Shown piece after piece: positions 50,801 through 64,000 of a stretch of 64,000 bases of DNA. The notes beneath the pieces are model-generated. The model had not been told where the DNA came from. It made no database searches and saw only the letters and a program-made list of their open reading frames with translations. The translations under genes were made by a program, and so were the position numbers. Each line of letters starts with the position of its first letter. The stretch's first letter is position 1. The DNA comes from Ascaris suum (lineage: Eukaryota > Nematoda > Chromadorea > Rhabditida > Ascarididae), in NCBI GenBank assembly GCA_013433145.1, contig CM024181.1, forward strand, positions 4,960,001-5,024,000, written 5' to 3'.

Positions 50801-53800
50801 TACATTCAGATACCCATATAACTAAGGCGAGAATAACAGAACTACTAGAAAATAAGTCACCCTAATCTGAACAGATATCCCTTTGAATAAAAACCCCCTG
50901 TTCAGAATCACGAAAAACAGATGTTCCGTGGGTTTATATTTGAGTAAATACGGTTTCCACACTATCGATTACGACAAAGTTCAAAGAGCACATTTCATAT
51001 ATTTAATGAATGACAATTTCGAGGCGCTCATTAAATAATTACGGATAAGAAAAGTGAATTCAAGTATACGAATGCAAAAGGAAGCCGTCAACTGGCCAAT
51101 GGGATCAGTCAACTTAATCAGGAAAATAATAAACATAGTGTATCGGCTCGAATTTTTTCGCTAAAGTATCCGCTGAGTTCGCTTTGCTTCTGTGCAGTTT
51201 ACCGTGTCTCAAATCAACCATATCATATCTGTTTCGTCTCTCGTTCTCTAAGCGAATTTATTAGAAACTTGTATTTTAATATTACGCTGGAAGTTTTCGT
51301 ATTTTCTGCATTATTAGATAAAGGGACACATAAAAAATTCGTAAATACGCATGAATGAAAAAATCTACTGGTATGAATAGCGAGTAAATAAGAAATAACA
51401 TCAACAGAAGTTAATTCAATTAAAACCTACGCAACGTCGTTTGTTCTCTTGAATGGCTTCTTCAATGGCTTGAACTTCTCGAGAATCTTTGCACGAATCC
51501 TGCAAACATTGCCAAATTCGCAGATGTTACGCCGATTAAGTCATATAAAGAAGTGATAAACAATATGCGTAAAGGGATGGAAATGACTGCATAAGAAAGT
51601 TAAGTCAAACATAACTTCAATCTGGGGAGAGAAATAAATCTTTGACAGTTTAATTAATACATAACGTAACGGAGAAAAACAACTCTCTTCTCATCAATTA
51701 AAGGAAAACAAAATCAACGGGTTAAGCAGAACTTGCAAAAACATTGATATGGGCAGAATACAATTCGACCAAGGTTCTTTGCAAAACTAGCAGTTAAAAG
51801 TAGGTTTTTCCGAGGTTATCTCTTGGTTGTTCTTTAAACTGAATCGAATCAACAAAGTTTTCCATCTAGCAGAAGTTTCCAACCTGTCACCCCCTCATTC
51901 CCCCACTCCCCATTCACGTCTCCCTGCCTCTAAACACACTCATTCCTCTCCTTATCCGCCAAGGAGTCCTATACCACCATTTACGTAATTCATGGTTACG
52001 CCATATTAAGCAAACAAGCCGGCAGAAGAGCTTCCGTATAAATGAGGGGAACTTAAGGGGATATAAGTGAGAACATCGAACTATGCGTCAACAAATAGTT
52101 TAGTGGATATAACGTACATTGCGCTAATTACGTCTATGAAAAATCGACAGAGACAAAATGTCTGACAACAATCAACGATCGTCGATCAACACAATGCTGG
52201 CAACGTTATACTGTTCACTCCCCATCGTGGCATTAAAAAAAAACTGTTATTGCCAACGTTGATCAACTGAAGCAATGATACGCCCACTTCAAGCAGAACA
52301 TTGAGTATATTGTTGAGGACTATCAAATTTTATTTAATATTCTGCTGCAAATGGTGATCATTGAATATTCGACAGGTCAGATCCCATACTACTAGAGGAA
52401 TCAACATTTTGCATAAATTAGCTAAATTAAACGCTCCCCCTCCATTGAACCCTTAAGCGTTTTCATCTACTGAACCTCTTCGAAAGTGTGAAACAGTAAT
52501 AATTACTTTAAAGTCTCGAGACGCGTCACAGCGGGTAAATCCTCTGCTTCGACGTTTCGACGAAAAAATACATCACGTTTACTCTTTTCTGCTAGATCTT
52601 CCGCCATCCTAAATCAATCGTTTCATTTAACACAATATCTGCATCCATCAATATCAGTCCTCTGAATTCAGACAATCAAAAGGAATGAAAAAAGTTGGAC
52701 TGCATTCAAATATACGAAGCCATCTAGCAGTTTCTCGATCGCCAACTGAGGAATAAATGTTCGATCCATTTTCTCAGGCTTACAGCAATTTTCATAACTT
52801 TTTCGAACATATGAAAGATGCAAATAAATGTATATCTCATAGATGAAATGTGACAAAAACCTAAATAATGAAACTATTATTAAAGTTCAATTGAATAGAG
52901 TAAAACACTGTTTCACGTTTCACTGCACATCGTCCGACTATCGCATATCAGACCACCTGGAGAATCGCTGAGTGCTACTTCAAAAATCAGGGACGAATAG
53001 CCAAAAGCAAAACTTGTGAGGGATCATCTATCTATTCGAATCACCTCACCTGAGAGAAGCAAGAGTAGTTTTCGCCTCATCGAGAGGTACACCAAGCTCA
53101 ACGATTCCGTGAATTCGTTTCTCATCATCACGTTCCAACGGTTTATCGAATGCGGCACCCAACTTTCCATTCATATGTGGAGGTTTCTCTGGGATATCAT
53201 CTGGGTATCGAAAAGCACGTGGTGGCGCTAATTTTAACGCACTACGAAAACTATCACGAGCCGATAGCGCCTTCTGCAAATTTTGGGTTTTCTAGACGAA
53301 TTATTCGAGCTTATAGGAGATTACTTCCTGAGTGCATTTATCGATATCGTAAGAAAGTACGAGTTTTCAGAAATGCCAAATGTACAAAGAAGAAATCACT
53401 GGGTGAAGCTGCAAGGGAAGAGGGAGGAATATCGACAATATAACCAGAGCGGATAATTAATGAAATGTCTTGGGAAGTTTAAATATGAAAGTGATAACTA
53501 ACATCTGATGATTTCACTTCGTTAGCGTTTACAGTTGTGGTTACTGACACCGTAGCACTTTTAGGACCATTATTATTCTAGATGTGGGGATAGGGGAGGG
53601 GGAATTCATTGAATTTGGAGAATGAGAGAGGGGGAATATAAAGACAGTAACCAATAAGAGAATTTTAACGTTCAGGTATTATTAACGAGCTGCTTAATGA
53701 AAAACTTAATATGAGAGTAAGAACTGGAAGAGCACCTCTTTGAAGTCACTGAATGAGATCAACGGTGAGATGTACTCTTGTTCTTCAGGCTTAATGATTT

Positions 53801-53813
53801 TATCCATAGCCAT
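44839..53813 (-). CDS. SNAPC3: snRNA-activating protein complex subunit 3 (SNAP50), about ten exons
   Basis: SNAPC3 is part of SNAPc, which binds the proximal sequence element and recruits polymerase II or III to small nuclear RNA promoters. Clear exons on the complement: 48833-48958, 48427-48564, 47612-47739, 46390-46465, 45667-45854 and 44839-44986; their phases all close. They encode the conserved C-terminal half: YPYVYVHQGSCEHVFYFTDL, then CKVCRRHTAQW, then MCEACF and the end HPYVDPSCLQL, matching the Cys/His motif layout of the SNAP50 family. Upstream exons 51431-51499, 52507-52608, 53050-53227 and about 53750-53813 carry acidic helical sequence (ERDDEKRIHGIVELGVPLDE) that aligns by eye with the human N-terminal region. 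Total is about 405 residues, near the human 411. The proposed ATG at 53813 lies 17 bases after an acceptor (TTTACAG), perhaps trans-spliced. The join between the exons at 52.5 and 51.4 kb is unresolved, and the donor of the first exon is a guess. Confidence 0.9.
49252..49403 (+). CDS. Possible exon on the opposite strand of a SNAPC3 intron
   Basis: A + frame reads VKSKIRGKSKNRDAAETVQD then EMDPISNLERPFPTSVDARY and KGQTT, ending at the donor-like ACAG|GTATAA. The acceptor (CGAAAG) is weak. Composition is more protein-like than the flanks. No partner exons found. Confidence 0.25.
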
Positions 53814-54607
53814 ATTTGTTGGCACAATATCTGTAAACGTTTGATTAGAAAGATATAATCCTCACATGAAAACGCAAGAACGAATAGAAAAAAAACCTAA
53901 CAATGAAGTGCGTCCGGTTATGGTTCGATACCGGAAATGACCGCAAGACACAACAACGGTAATATTTTACCTAAGATTGTTCGAAGTAACTGCAACAGTA
54001 AAGCGAAATAATTAATGCACAAATTCATGCATAGAATTCGATGGCACATGTCCAGTGACATCATATCATCGAGATTTGCATATCACTGCTGCGGAAAATG
54101 TGCTTTTGTGCGAATATGGATGAACCACAAAAAGGTTTCGTTTGTGAAAGTAAACCAATGCTCGAATAATTGAGGTATAACCCATTTATTCAGTGTCCAC
54201 CGACGTTATTGCGCTAAACGATGATATACCTATCTTTCCACTCCTCAAAGAACTCATTCTTCGGTCTCGTTGTATTAATAAAAATTAAGTCACAGTAACC
54301 TTCAAATAGCCCCGAACCAGGCTACTAAGCTACTAAGTCTCCGTTAATGTCGGTAACGGAATCATGCAATGCTCTGACGATTACGTAACCTCATCAAGGA
54401 ACAAAGAAAAGGGGGGAGGGGGCAGCAAGGTGGGGGAGCCGGGTTCGTGCGTGGCCCCTATTTCGTCTAGGGCATGTGAGGGGAATTTTGGCCGAGTCGA
54501 ATCCGAACGGAGGAAATGTTTGACAATACACGAAGGGTGAGGTGGAGAGAAAAAGATAGCATTTGCTACGAAGGGGAAATGTTGTGGAGCGATATTCAAG
54601 TCTAGAA

Positions 54608-54650
54608 GGTAATGCTCTTAGTTACTTGGTTCCCTCCCTATAGTGTACAG
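54608..54650. repeat. 43-base direct repeat, copy 1
   Basis: Begins GGTAATGCTCTTAGTTACTT and ends TATAGTGTACAG. Identical to the copy at 55028, 420 bases downstream; the flanks differ at both ends. Confidence 0.97.
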
Positions 54651-55027
54651 TATTACATGAAAGGTATAAATCAACGAGCGAAACATTACAGGAGAATCAT
54701 CCGACGCCACTAAACTCCAAATCAACGAAGTGTAAAAATAGCATGATGTGCAGGTAAATCAGGCTAAGGGCAGGTTCCTGACGAAGGACTTGAACTTAAT
54801 TTGTTAGCCTCATATAATTTTATCAGCTGCCATTAACAATGATATATGTACTCTATGTAACTACCACTCTTAGCTTGCACTGTTCGTGTGCCAGGTAATA
54901 GGTCAAGTATTCTTCAGTTTCTGCCTCTAAACTAAATACCATACCTTCTCCCACTCTCCTGATTTCCCGCTTGCACGCTCCCCGACATCCACCTACCTTC
55001 TATGAATAAAGAAACAAGCAAGGAATG

Positions 55028-55070
55028 GGTAATGCTCTTAGTTACTTGGTTCCCTCCCTATAGTGTACAG
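55028..55070. repeat. 43-base direct repeat, copy 2
   Basis: Exact match to 54608-54650. The block starts GGTAA and ends ACAG, so it carries intron-like ends. It lies between SNAPC3 and the gene at 55.6 kb. Confidence 0.97.
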
Positions 55071-55559
55071 GGTCTTCGATCAAAGCTTCGGAGACGCACT
55101 AACTCCGGATTTGTCTCATATTTGAGCATATCATTCGTCGTTTAACTCTAGAAGCGTTTACTGCAGCTAAAAAGCAGTGGGAATAGATAAGGTCGTGTAG
55201 TCCTCCACGTTCAGCCACTTTCGTTGTCGTTCTCGTCTTTCAGTAGAAGAGTACTATCGCCTTTAGATAATAAGTTGGGACGGAGGTGTCGCCTTTTTTA
55301 TGACCCAACCACTAGACCACGCAAGTCGTCACCGTTTTTTAGTGGCGTGTATAGTATGAAGCAAATGTAGTATCTCATAAAGTAATAGTTGCAGTAATAC
55401 TAATATATACGCAGTAATAATGTCTCGTTAGAACGATCTGTGTTGCTTTTTTACCACCTGGAGGCGCTCATTATCTTAAGAGGGATAAATAAGTCAAGAT
55501 GGTAAGATATCGCTTAAGTAGATCTAGGTGTAATCAGGTGGTATAAACATTACCTACAG

Positions 55560-56036
55560 TAAATGAAGGGGGAGGTGTGTTTTTGGCAAATTTCGGAGAC
55601 GCAAAACCGATGAGAATAAAATTACCACCAGGTATTAAGCAGATGTCTTTATACCGCTTTGACTTTGAATCCAACTCCTTGATACGTGGTGATGTGAGTA
55701 AAAAGTTTATTCGTCTACCATCCTGCTCTACAAGCATTCGTTTATTTGGTGCTCTTTATGGCACAATAAGAAGTTTGGCCCTAAATTAACAAACAGTTAA
55801 TTAACAAATTTACCCGAAGAAGTGGAGTGTCTTTTCAGCTTTCTTTAGAGAAGTTATCAATATTTCACCTGCAAGAGGTGATCACTGATCAAGAACACGC
55901 CAACTGTGAACGGAAATGGGAGCAAATCATTCGGACGCAGATGAACAACTTGAATCTGCACTTGGAACGAAAGAATAGTTTGTTTTCATCTGCTCTCTTT
56001 ATCACTGATCCGTACCGGAAGTTGAAATATCGATGA
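55560..56036 (+). CDS. Last two exons of an unidentified gene upstream of EEF1AKMT2
   Basis: Exon 55560-55693 (acceptor CCTACAG, donor GAT|GTGAGT) encodes NEGGGVFLANFGDAKPMRIK, LPPGIKQMSLYRFDFESNSL and IRGD. It joins in phase to exon 55839-56036 (acceptor GTCTTTTCAG), which encodes LSLEKLSIFHLQEVITDQEH, then a charged helical stretch ANCERKWEQIIRTQMNNLNL, and ends DPYRKLKYR. Both the splice sites and the codon choice look genuine. The entry phase (1) means at least one earlier exon is missing, probably between 54 and 55.5 kb. The stop lies 449 bases before the first recognised EEF1AKMT2 exon on the same strand, so the two genes could share a transcript. Function unknown. Confidence 0.5.
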
Positions 56037-56485
56037 ATAGTCTCGAAGGTGTTGTAATTTCCGTCAGAATTGATGATGCCTTATACTCGTTCTCATTTGA
56101 CATATTTGATACAATATAGACCAACCTTTACCTATGTAATCTTCAGTTTATATAAGAAATGACAGCAAATACAAGGTGTCCATACTTCAGATCGATGAAA
56201 ATGTTGCAAATTATCGAGGCGGTTATAAGTGTATTTACAGGTTAGGTAAATGGAAATCACCTAGATCAGGAATTATAAGGGTATTTGCAAGTTTTGCAGG
56301 TTTTCTGGATTGCTCTTGCGACAGATCCTTTCAACAGAACCTATATTTTGAATTATTTTACTACCGATAAAGATAATTTTCGTTGAATTAAATAAAATAA
56401 CTGTTAACTGCTCAATGCCGCCAGATTATAAGAGGAGAGTATGTGTGTTTTGAGTAGTTTTTTTATTGGGAGTGATTTTTTTCAG

Positions 56486-59408
56486 TTGGGAGGAACGCTA
56501 TAAGATAGAGTTGGAAAATTATGAGGATTTTCGAGACGAAGGTGAAATTTGGTTCGGTCGATCGGCTGAAAATCGCGCTATTCGATATTTTCTGGATGCG
56601 GGCCTACGCAAGGATTCACGCATAATTGATCTTGGATGCGGTAACGGATCAATGCTAAGACATTTGGTTTGTTGTTTTGTGGATTTATATTAATACAAGG
56701 AGGGGGACGGCTTATGAGGTGCTTTTTGATGTCCCTTACTTACTTACTTGTCTCCAGTATTTAGAGAAATCTTGCAGATCTCCCATTCATTTCCTAATCT
56801 TTCAGATCTAGGCACACGGCACACTTTGAAAATAGTACTCTCACTTACTTTTTTTTGACCTTTTATTATAGAAGCGTCTTTGTGGCTGTCACGTTTACCT
56901 GCCGATTTTTCAACACCTGCAGCTACCTTTACGGTAGTTACTTACCTTGTTCACTTTTCGTCGTCTATATCCGGAGGAACCTTCACAGCATTGTTCGTCA
57001 TGCTTAACTAGAGATAAATTTAAGCTAGTTATCCCAGCCGATTTTGTTTCTCTGTACCTGGAAAAAACGCCTTCGTAGTAGCAACTGTAGCTTGAATTCA
57101 GTTCCGGATTTAGGACCATTTCTTTACTCGTTAACACGAAAGTTTGATAATTTTGCAGCGTAGGTTAAAGTTCTCGCATCTGACTGGCGTCGACTATTGT
57201 GAGGATGCAATTAGATTGGCGAAAAGTATCGCTGAACGAGAGGCGACGAATACAGATATGCCGTCAATTAATTTCCAAGTTTGTGTTTTTTATGTTTGAG
57301 GCGTGAAGCTAATGTGAATTCCTGATTTTACTCACTTATTTTGAGTGTAATACATCTGGAGGTGCTCCTCATTTTTCCCCGTCTTGCGTTCTCTCTAACT
57401 GAACGGAGCTGTGCTGCAATGATGGGGATGTGCACATCTTCAAGCTTACATATGTTCACCGTTATCCTCACAGAGGAAACAGAGAGACTGGGTTTTTATC
57501 GTTTTTTATTCCACTCTCGCTTGGATTTATGCCTATTCGGTGAAAAATTTGTTTTTTTATGTTTATATATTTACCTCCCTGTCTCTCTCGCCTTCTTCTC
57601 TCGTTCTGTCTCTATTTCCTTCTTTCTTTCTCCCTTCTTTTCTCTCTTTTTTCTTCCTCTCTCTTCTTCTCTATCAGCATTTCATTAAGTTGCAAGGTCT
57701 GCAATTTTCTAAGCTTATAGAAGAGAGAAATAGGCAAATAAGACCCTTGATTTGATTTTAAAACAGTGACATCGTGATAAAATGCCCATATCCAGGTGGT
57801 GGATCTGTTAGAGGACAACACGTTAACGGATCGTTACGATATTGTAATGGACAAAGGAACATGGGATGCGATGAGTTTATCATCGCAAAAGGAACGTCGT
57901 CTTTCTCGTTATCGTAATTTTATCGTTAACATCACCACGATCAAAGGCCTTTTTATTATTTTCTCATGCAATTTTACAAAGCAAGTTATTTTATTCATTT
58001 TTGTTCTTTTTTAAATGAAATTTCTTTCGATTTCGAAACCGCTCCTCGTTGCTCTCAAGTCAGGCTTCCTACCCGAGATCCTTCCTTTCCCGATCGGTCT
58101 TTTTAGAGCTGCCACATCATTGCCATTCAACCATCTCCCCCTTCCTTTCCGGTACATTCTTGAAGAATCTCAGTGTTATTTGCAGCCGTTGTTCATTGTA
58201 CGGTTTTTTCCGAGGGGAAGGGAGTTGGAAGTACCATCTTCGGTACTTTCGCGCTCACATATTTTTGAATTATGATGTCATCGCCTTTGTTCGATTTTTT
58301 GATCACTCTCTGGCACCTGCGCTCATTTTTGATTGTTGTGATTTATTTTGACACGGTGGAGGGTGCTCTTCTTTATCCATATTTTAAGATAATGAGAGAG
58401 GAAGTGAATAAAACCAGTTGAAAAACGTTTAAAAAACCGAGCGATAAAGAGGGGATTCTCAAATTAATAGTAGAGAGCAGATGAGCACTTAACATTACAC
58501 GTGAGCGATGAAGAGTATGAAAAATAGAGAAATAGAAATAGAACATTACAAAGAGGAATAAAAAGTTTCATAGTTTCGGGTGAATTTTGTAACTTTTGTT
58601 GGCGCTTTAGGTGGATTTTATGAACTTAGGTAATGCTCCACATGGAAAATGTGTTTAAGGTAAGGTCTCATCTGGGGATTCTTAGCGGTCACGGCCACAG
58701 GTGGTACCGGATGTGAAAGTTTGATAACTCTTTTTTAAAGGAGGTGCTTGCGCACGGTTATTCCACACTATACAATTGGCGTTTTCTAACCGCTAGTCCT
58801 TGCAATATTATAATATTGTATAAAGTGGAAAACTCTGCTACAGTCAATGTCGTAGAAGCCATAAATAGCTTTCAAAGGTTGCCTTTATGATTCTAGTGCA
58901 AAGTGTGGAAGTGACTGCATTTGTTGGCAATTGAGCCGGACAGAAATGAATAATTACGAGCGACAGTTCTGTTTTTGTAAGTACAACTCATTCGTAGGTA
59001 TAAGCACAGAGGGGTTATTGCCCACTCGAGGAGGGGATGGGATTGGTAAGATACGAAGGTGGAAAGTGAGGGAATGGGTCGAGAAATTAGCAAAATTTGT
59101 TGCAATAAGCATATGTACTTGTTTTTTTCTTTTATTTACTAATCGGCAGTACTAATTCTCAATGAACATTTACTCTATCATTGAGTACTGTCAATCTTAC
59201 GAGGAAAAGTGCGAATTTATGAAGTTGGGATGTTGTTATCAAATTTTATGTAGATAAATTTCTTGATATTTTCAGGGAAGAGTTAAGAAAACAATTTGAA
59301 TGTAAAGAATTATGCCTCGAAACTGAAATTGCATCAACAAATTCGATAATGTTTGGTGGTAAAAGTGGTGTCACATCAACGGGAGCCATATTCCGACGAG
59401 TCATTTGA
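56486..59408 (+). CDS. EEF1AKMT2: eEF1A lysine methyltransferase 2 (METTL10-like), 5' exon not found
   Basis: This is a seven-beta-strand SAM-dependent methyltransferase; the human orthologue methylates a lysine of elongation factor eEF1A. Exons are 56486-56666, 57159-57278, 57796-57980 and 59276-59408, in phase throughout, giving about 206 residues. Visible family signatures are the N-terminal helix and GEIWFGRSAENRAIRYF, motif I IIDLGCGNGS (SAM binding), the acidic loop LTGVDY, the post-II segment DRYDIVMDKGTWDAMSLS, SCNFTKEEL, and the C-terminal FGGKSG loop before the stop at 59406. Exon 1 here begins in phase 2, so a short 5' exon with the start codon is missing from my model; a candidate at 56191-56241 has the right phase but no recognisable similarity. 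The last intron (57981-59275) needs a GC donor (GCAAGT) to restore TKEEL. The second intron holds a long pyrimidine tract. Confidence 0.92.
57583..57677 (+). repeat. Polypyrimidine tract in an EEF1AKMT2 intron
   Basis: Almost pure C/T (TCTCTC, CTTTCTTTC, TTTTCTTCC) within the intron 57279-57795, about 120 bases before the acceptor. The hydrophobic Phe/Ser/Leu ORFs here are artefacts of composition. Confidence 0.85.
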
Positions 59409-63118
<3,710 letters not shown>

Positions 63119-63618
63119 ATGACCCTAAATTTTAAGTATACCCGACGAGGAAAAACGTTCTCGCATCGATCTGATAGCCTTGGAATTCAACGAGATATTA
63201 TGGATCTAGTGGAAGCTTTAAAAATCATAGTGTACTTCATCGATGCTCACTGCGAGAAGTTATTCAAGATCTCTGTAGTGAACGTAAAAGAGGGAATTGG
63301 CTGCAACTGAACGGACGTTAGAAAGTATTATTTTAGCAGTTAAGTTGTAAAACTCGGAACGATGTTCATAGGACATCACTCACACAATTTGTAACTCAAA
63401 ATGTTTGTACTCTATGTTGTTAGGCTCCGGTGATCCATAGTCTTTTGATATATCAGCGATATTGACAGCTCAGATACGTTGCTTTTTTTTTCTTTTTAAT
63501 TGTTTCCGTAACTTTGTTCAGCAATCGATATCGCACGAAGAAGATATTAACATCAATGCGCGCTTCTTCCATGAACAGCGCTTTTTTTTCGAAGCTGAAT
63601 TTTTTTTCGCTAAACAGG
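63119..63618 (+). CDS. Possible exons near the right edge
   Basis: Segment 63119-63310 reads YTRRGKTFSHRSDSLGIQRD then IMDLVEALKIIVYFIDAHCE and stops. Segment 63523-63618 has a good acceptor (TTTGTTCAG) and donor (AACAG|GTAAAA) and reads QSISHEEDININARFFHEQR then FFFEAEFFFAKQ. The second looks more like an exon. Whether they belong to one gene cannot be decided before the window ends. Confidence 0.28.
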
Positions 63619-64000
63619 TAAAAAACTCGAGCTCAGGATTTAAGTTCGACTTCAGTTCTCGACAAGTTTGTAGTTGTAGCTAATGAAGACCCTTTCCGAT
63701 TCTGAGTGCCTTGACCAATCATTGAATCCGCATGAAGATTCGCATGATGTCTCACCATATATGCCACTTGAAAAAGACGTTTTCAATAAAAAACCATCGA
63801 ACCTTGACTTTTGGTGTGGCACTTGAAAAGGAATAGTTTTCAATTCGATCGGTCCAGTCTATCACTCGAACGACATATAGATAGGTATAGCCATTTGCTA
63901 TTCTCTGACTTCATGCCTCATCCCCGTCCCGTTCTCCCAACCATCCCCTCTGTTTATCTGTTAATATGATGAAAAATTTTCGCCATACGAGTTCAGACCT

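Larger units (their letters stand above)
53831..55559. other. Divergent intergenic region between SNAPC3 and the 55.6 kb gene
   Basis: Holds the two 43-base repeats and a G/C-rich stretch at 54390-54560. Promoters for both directions are expected here, but no consensus element is recognisable. A missing 5' exon of the + gene may lie inside. Confidence 0.5.

Noticed and set aside
54381..54599. Pro-rich minus ORF of 72 codons
   Set aside because: Follows a G-rich purine stretch; no acceptor, donor or homology.
55577..55737. Minus-strand ORF (67 codons) opposite the exon at 55.6 kb
   Set aside because: It is the shadow of the + exon, which has proper splice sites and joins in phase to the next exon.
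57341..57755. Hydrophobic Ser/Phe/Leu ORFs of 115 and 71 codons
   Set aside because: Produced by the pyrimidine tract inside an intron of the methyltransferase gene.

Overview
The window looks like nuclear DNA of an invertebrate, most likely a nematode. It is AT-rich, protein-coding exons are short (22 to about 530 bases), and introns run from 62 bases to about 2.5 kb with GT...(TTTTCAG/TTTGCAG) boundaries. Several start codons sit 16 to 53 bases downstream of a bare splice acceptor with no convincing upstream coding exon, which is what trans-spliced leader acceptors look like. The V-ATPase subunit D here ends DLPVLFA, close to my recollection of the nematode form. There are no bacterial operons, CRISPR arrays or insertion sequences, and I recognised no tRNA or rRNA genes. 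I cannot name the species.

Layout. 0-6.5 kb: no supported gene apart from a possible Cys-rich exon at the left edge. 6.5-8.2 kb (+): a RING-finger protein whose 3' part looks degenerate (coiled-coil text with in-frame stops, then a possible membrane anchor). 8.7-20.3 kb: isolated exon-like ORFs, two very long (AT)n tracts, and dense TTTGCA and GCGCAT words. 20.6-22.0 kb (+): a complete three-exon gene for a single-pass membrane protein with two PPxY motifs. 22.3 kb: a 106-base near-perfect inverted repeat. 22.9-23.4 kb (+): a one-exon two-helix membrane protein. 23.4-29.0 kb: no convincing gene.

29.0-34.4 kb (-): a complete six-exon V-ATPase subunit D gene (vha-14/ATP6V1D), with all splice phases closing. 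35.2-38.8 kb (-): an orphan terminal exon and a multi-exon helical protein gene, weakly like the Mis12-complex subunit NSL1. 42.7-42.9 kb (-): the last two exons of an unidentified gene. 44.8-53.8 kb (-): the snRNA-activating complex subunit SNAPC3/SNAP50 in about ten exons. 53.8-55.6 kb: the divergent intergenic region, carrying an exact 43-base direct repeat. 55.6-56.0 kb (+): the last two exons of an unidentified gene. 56.5-59.4 kb (+): the eEF1A lysine methyltransferase EEF1AKMT2 (METTL10), including a GC-AG intron. 59.4-64.0 kb: another long (AT)n tract and two possible exons near the right edge.

The recognised genes are housekeeping functions (proton pump, snRNA transcription, eEF1A methylation) and do not form one pathway. 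I found no clear new molecular system. The best leads are the decayed-looking RING gene, the PPxY membrane protein locus with its two overlapping reading-frame solutions, the hairpin element at 22.3 kb and the 43-base duplicated block at 54.6/55.0 kb.
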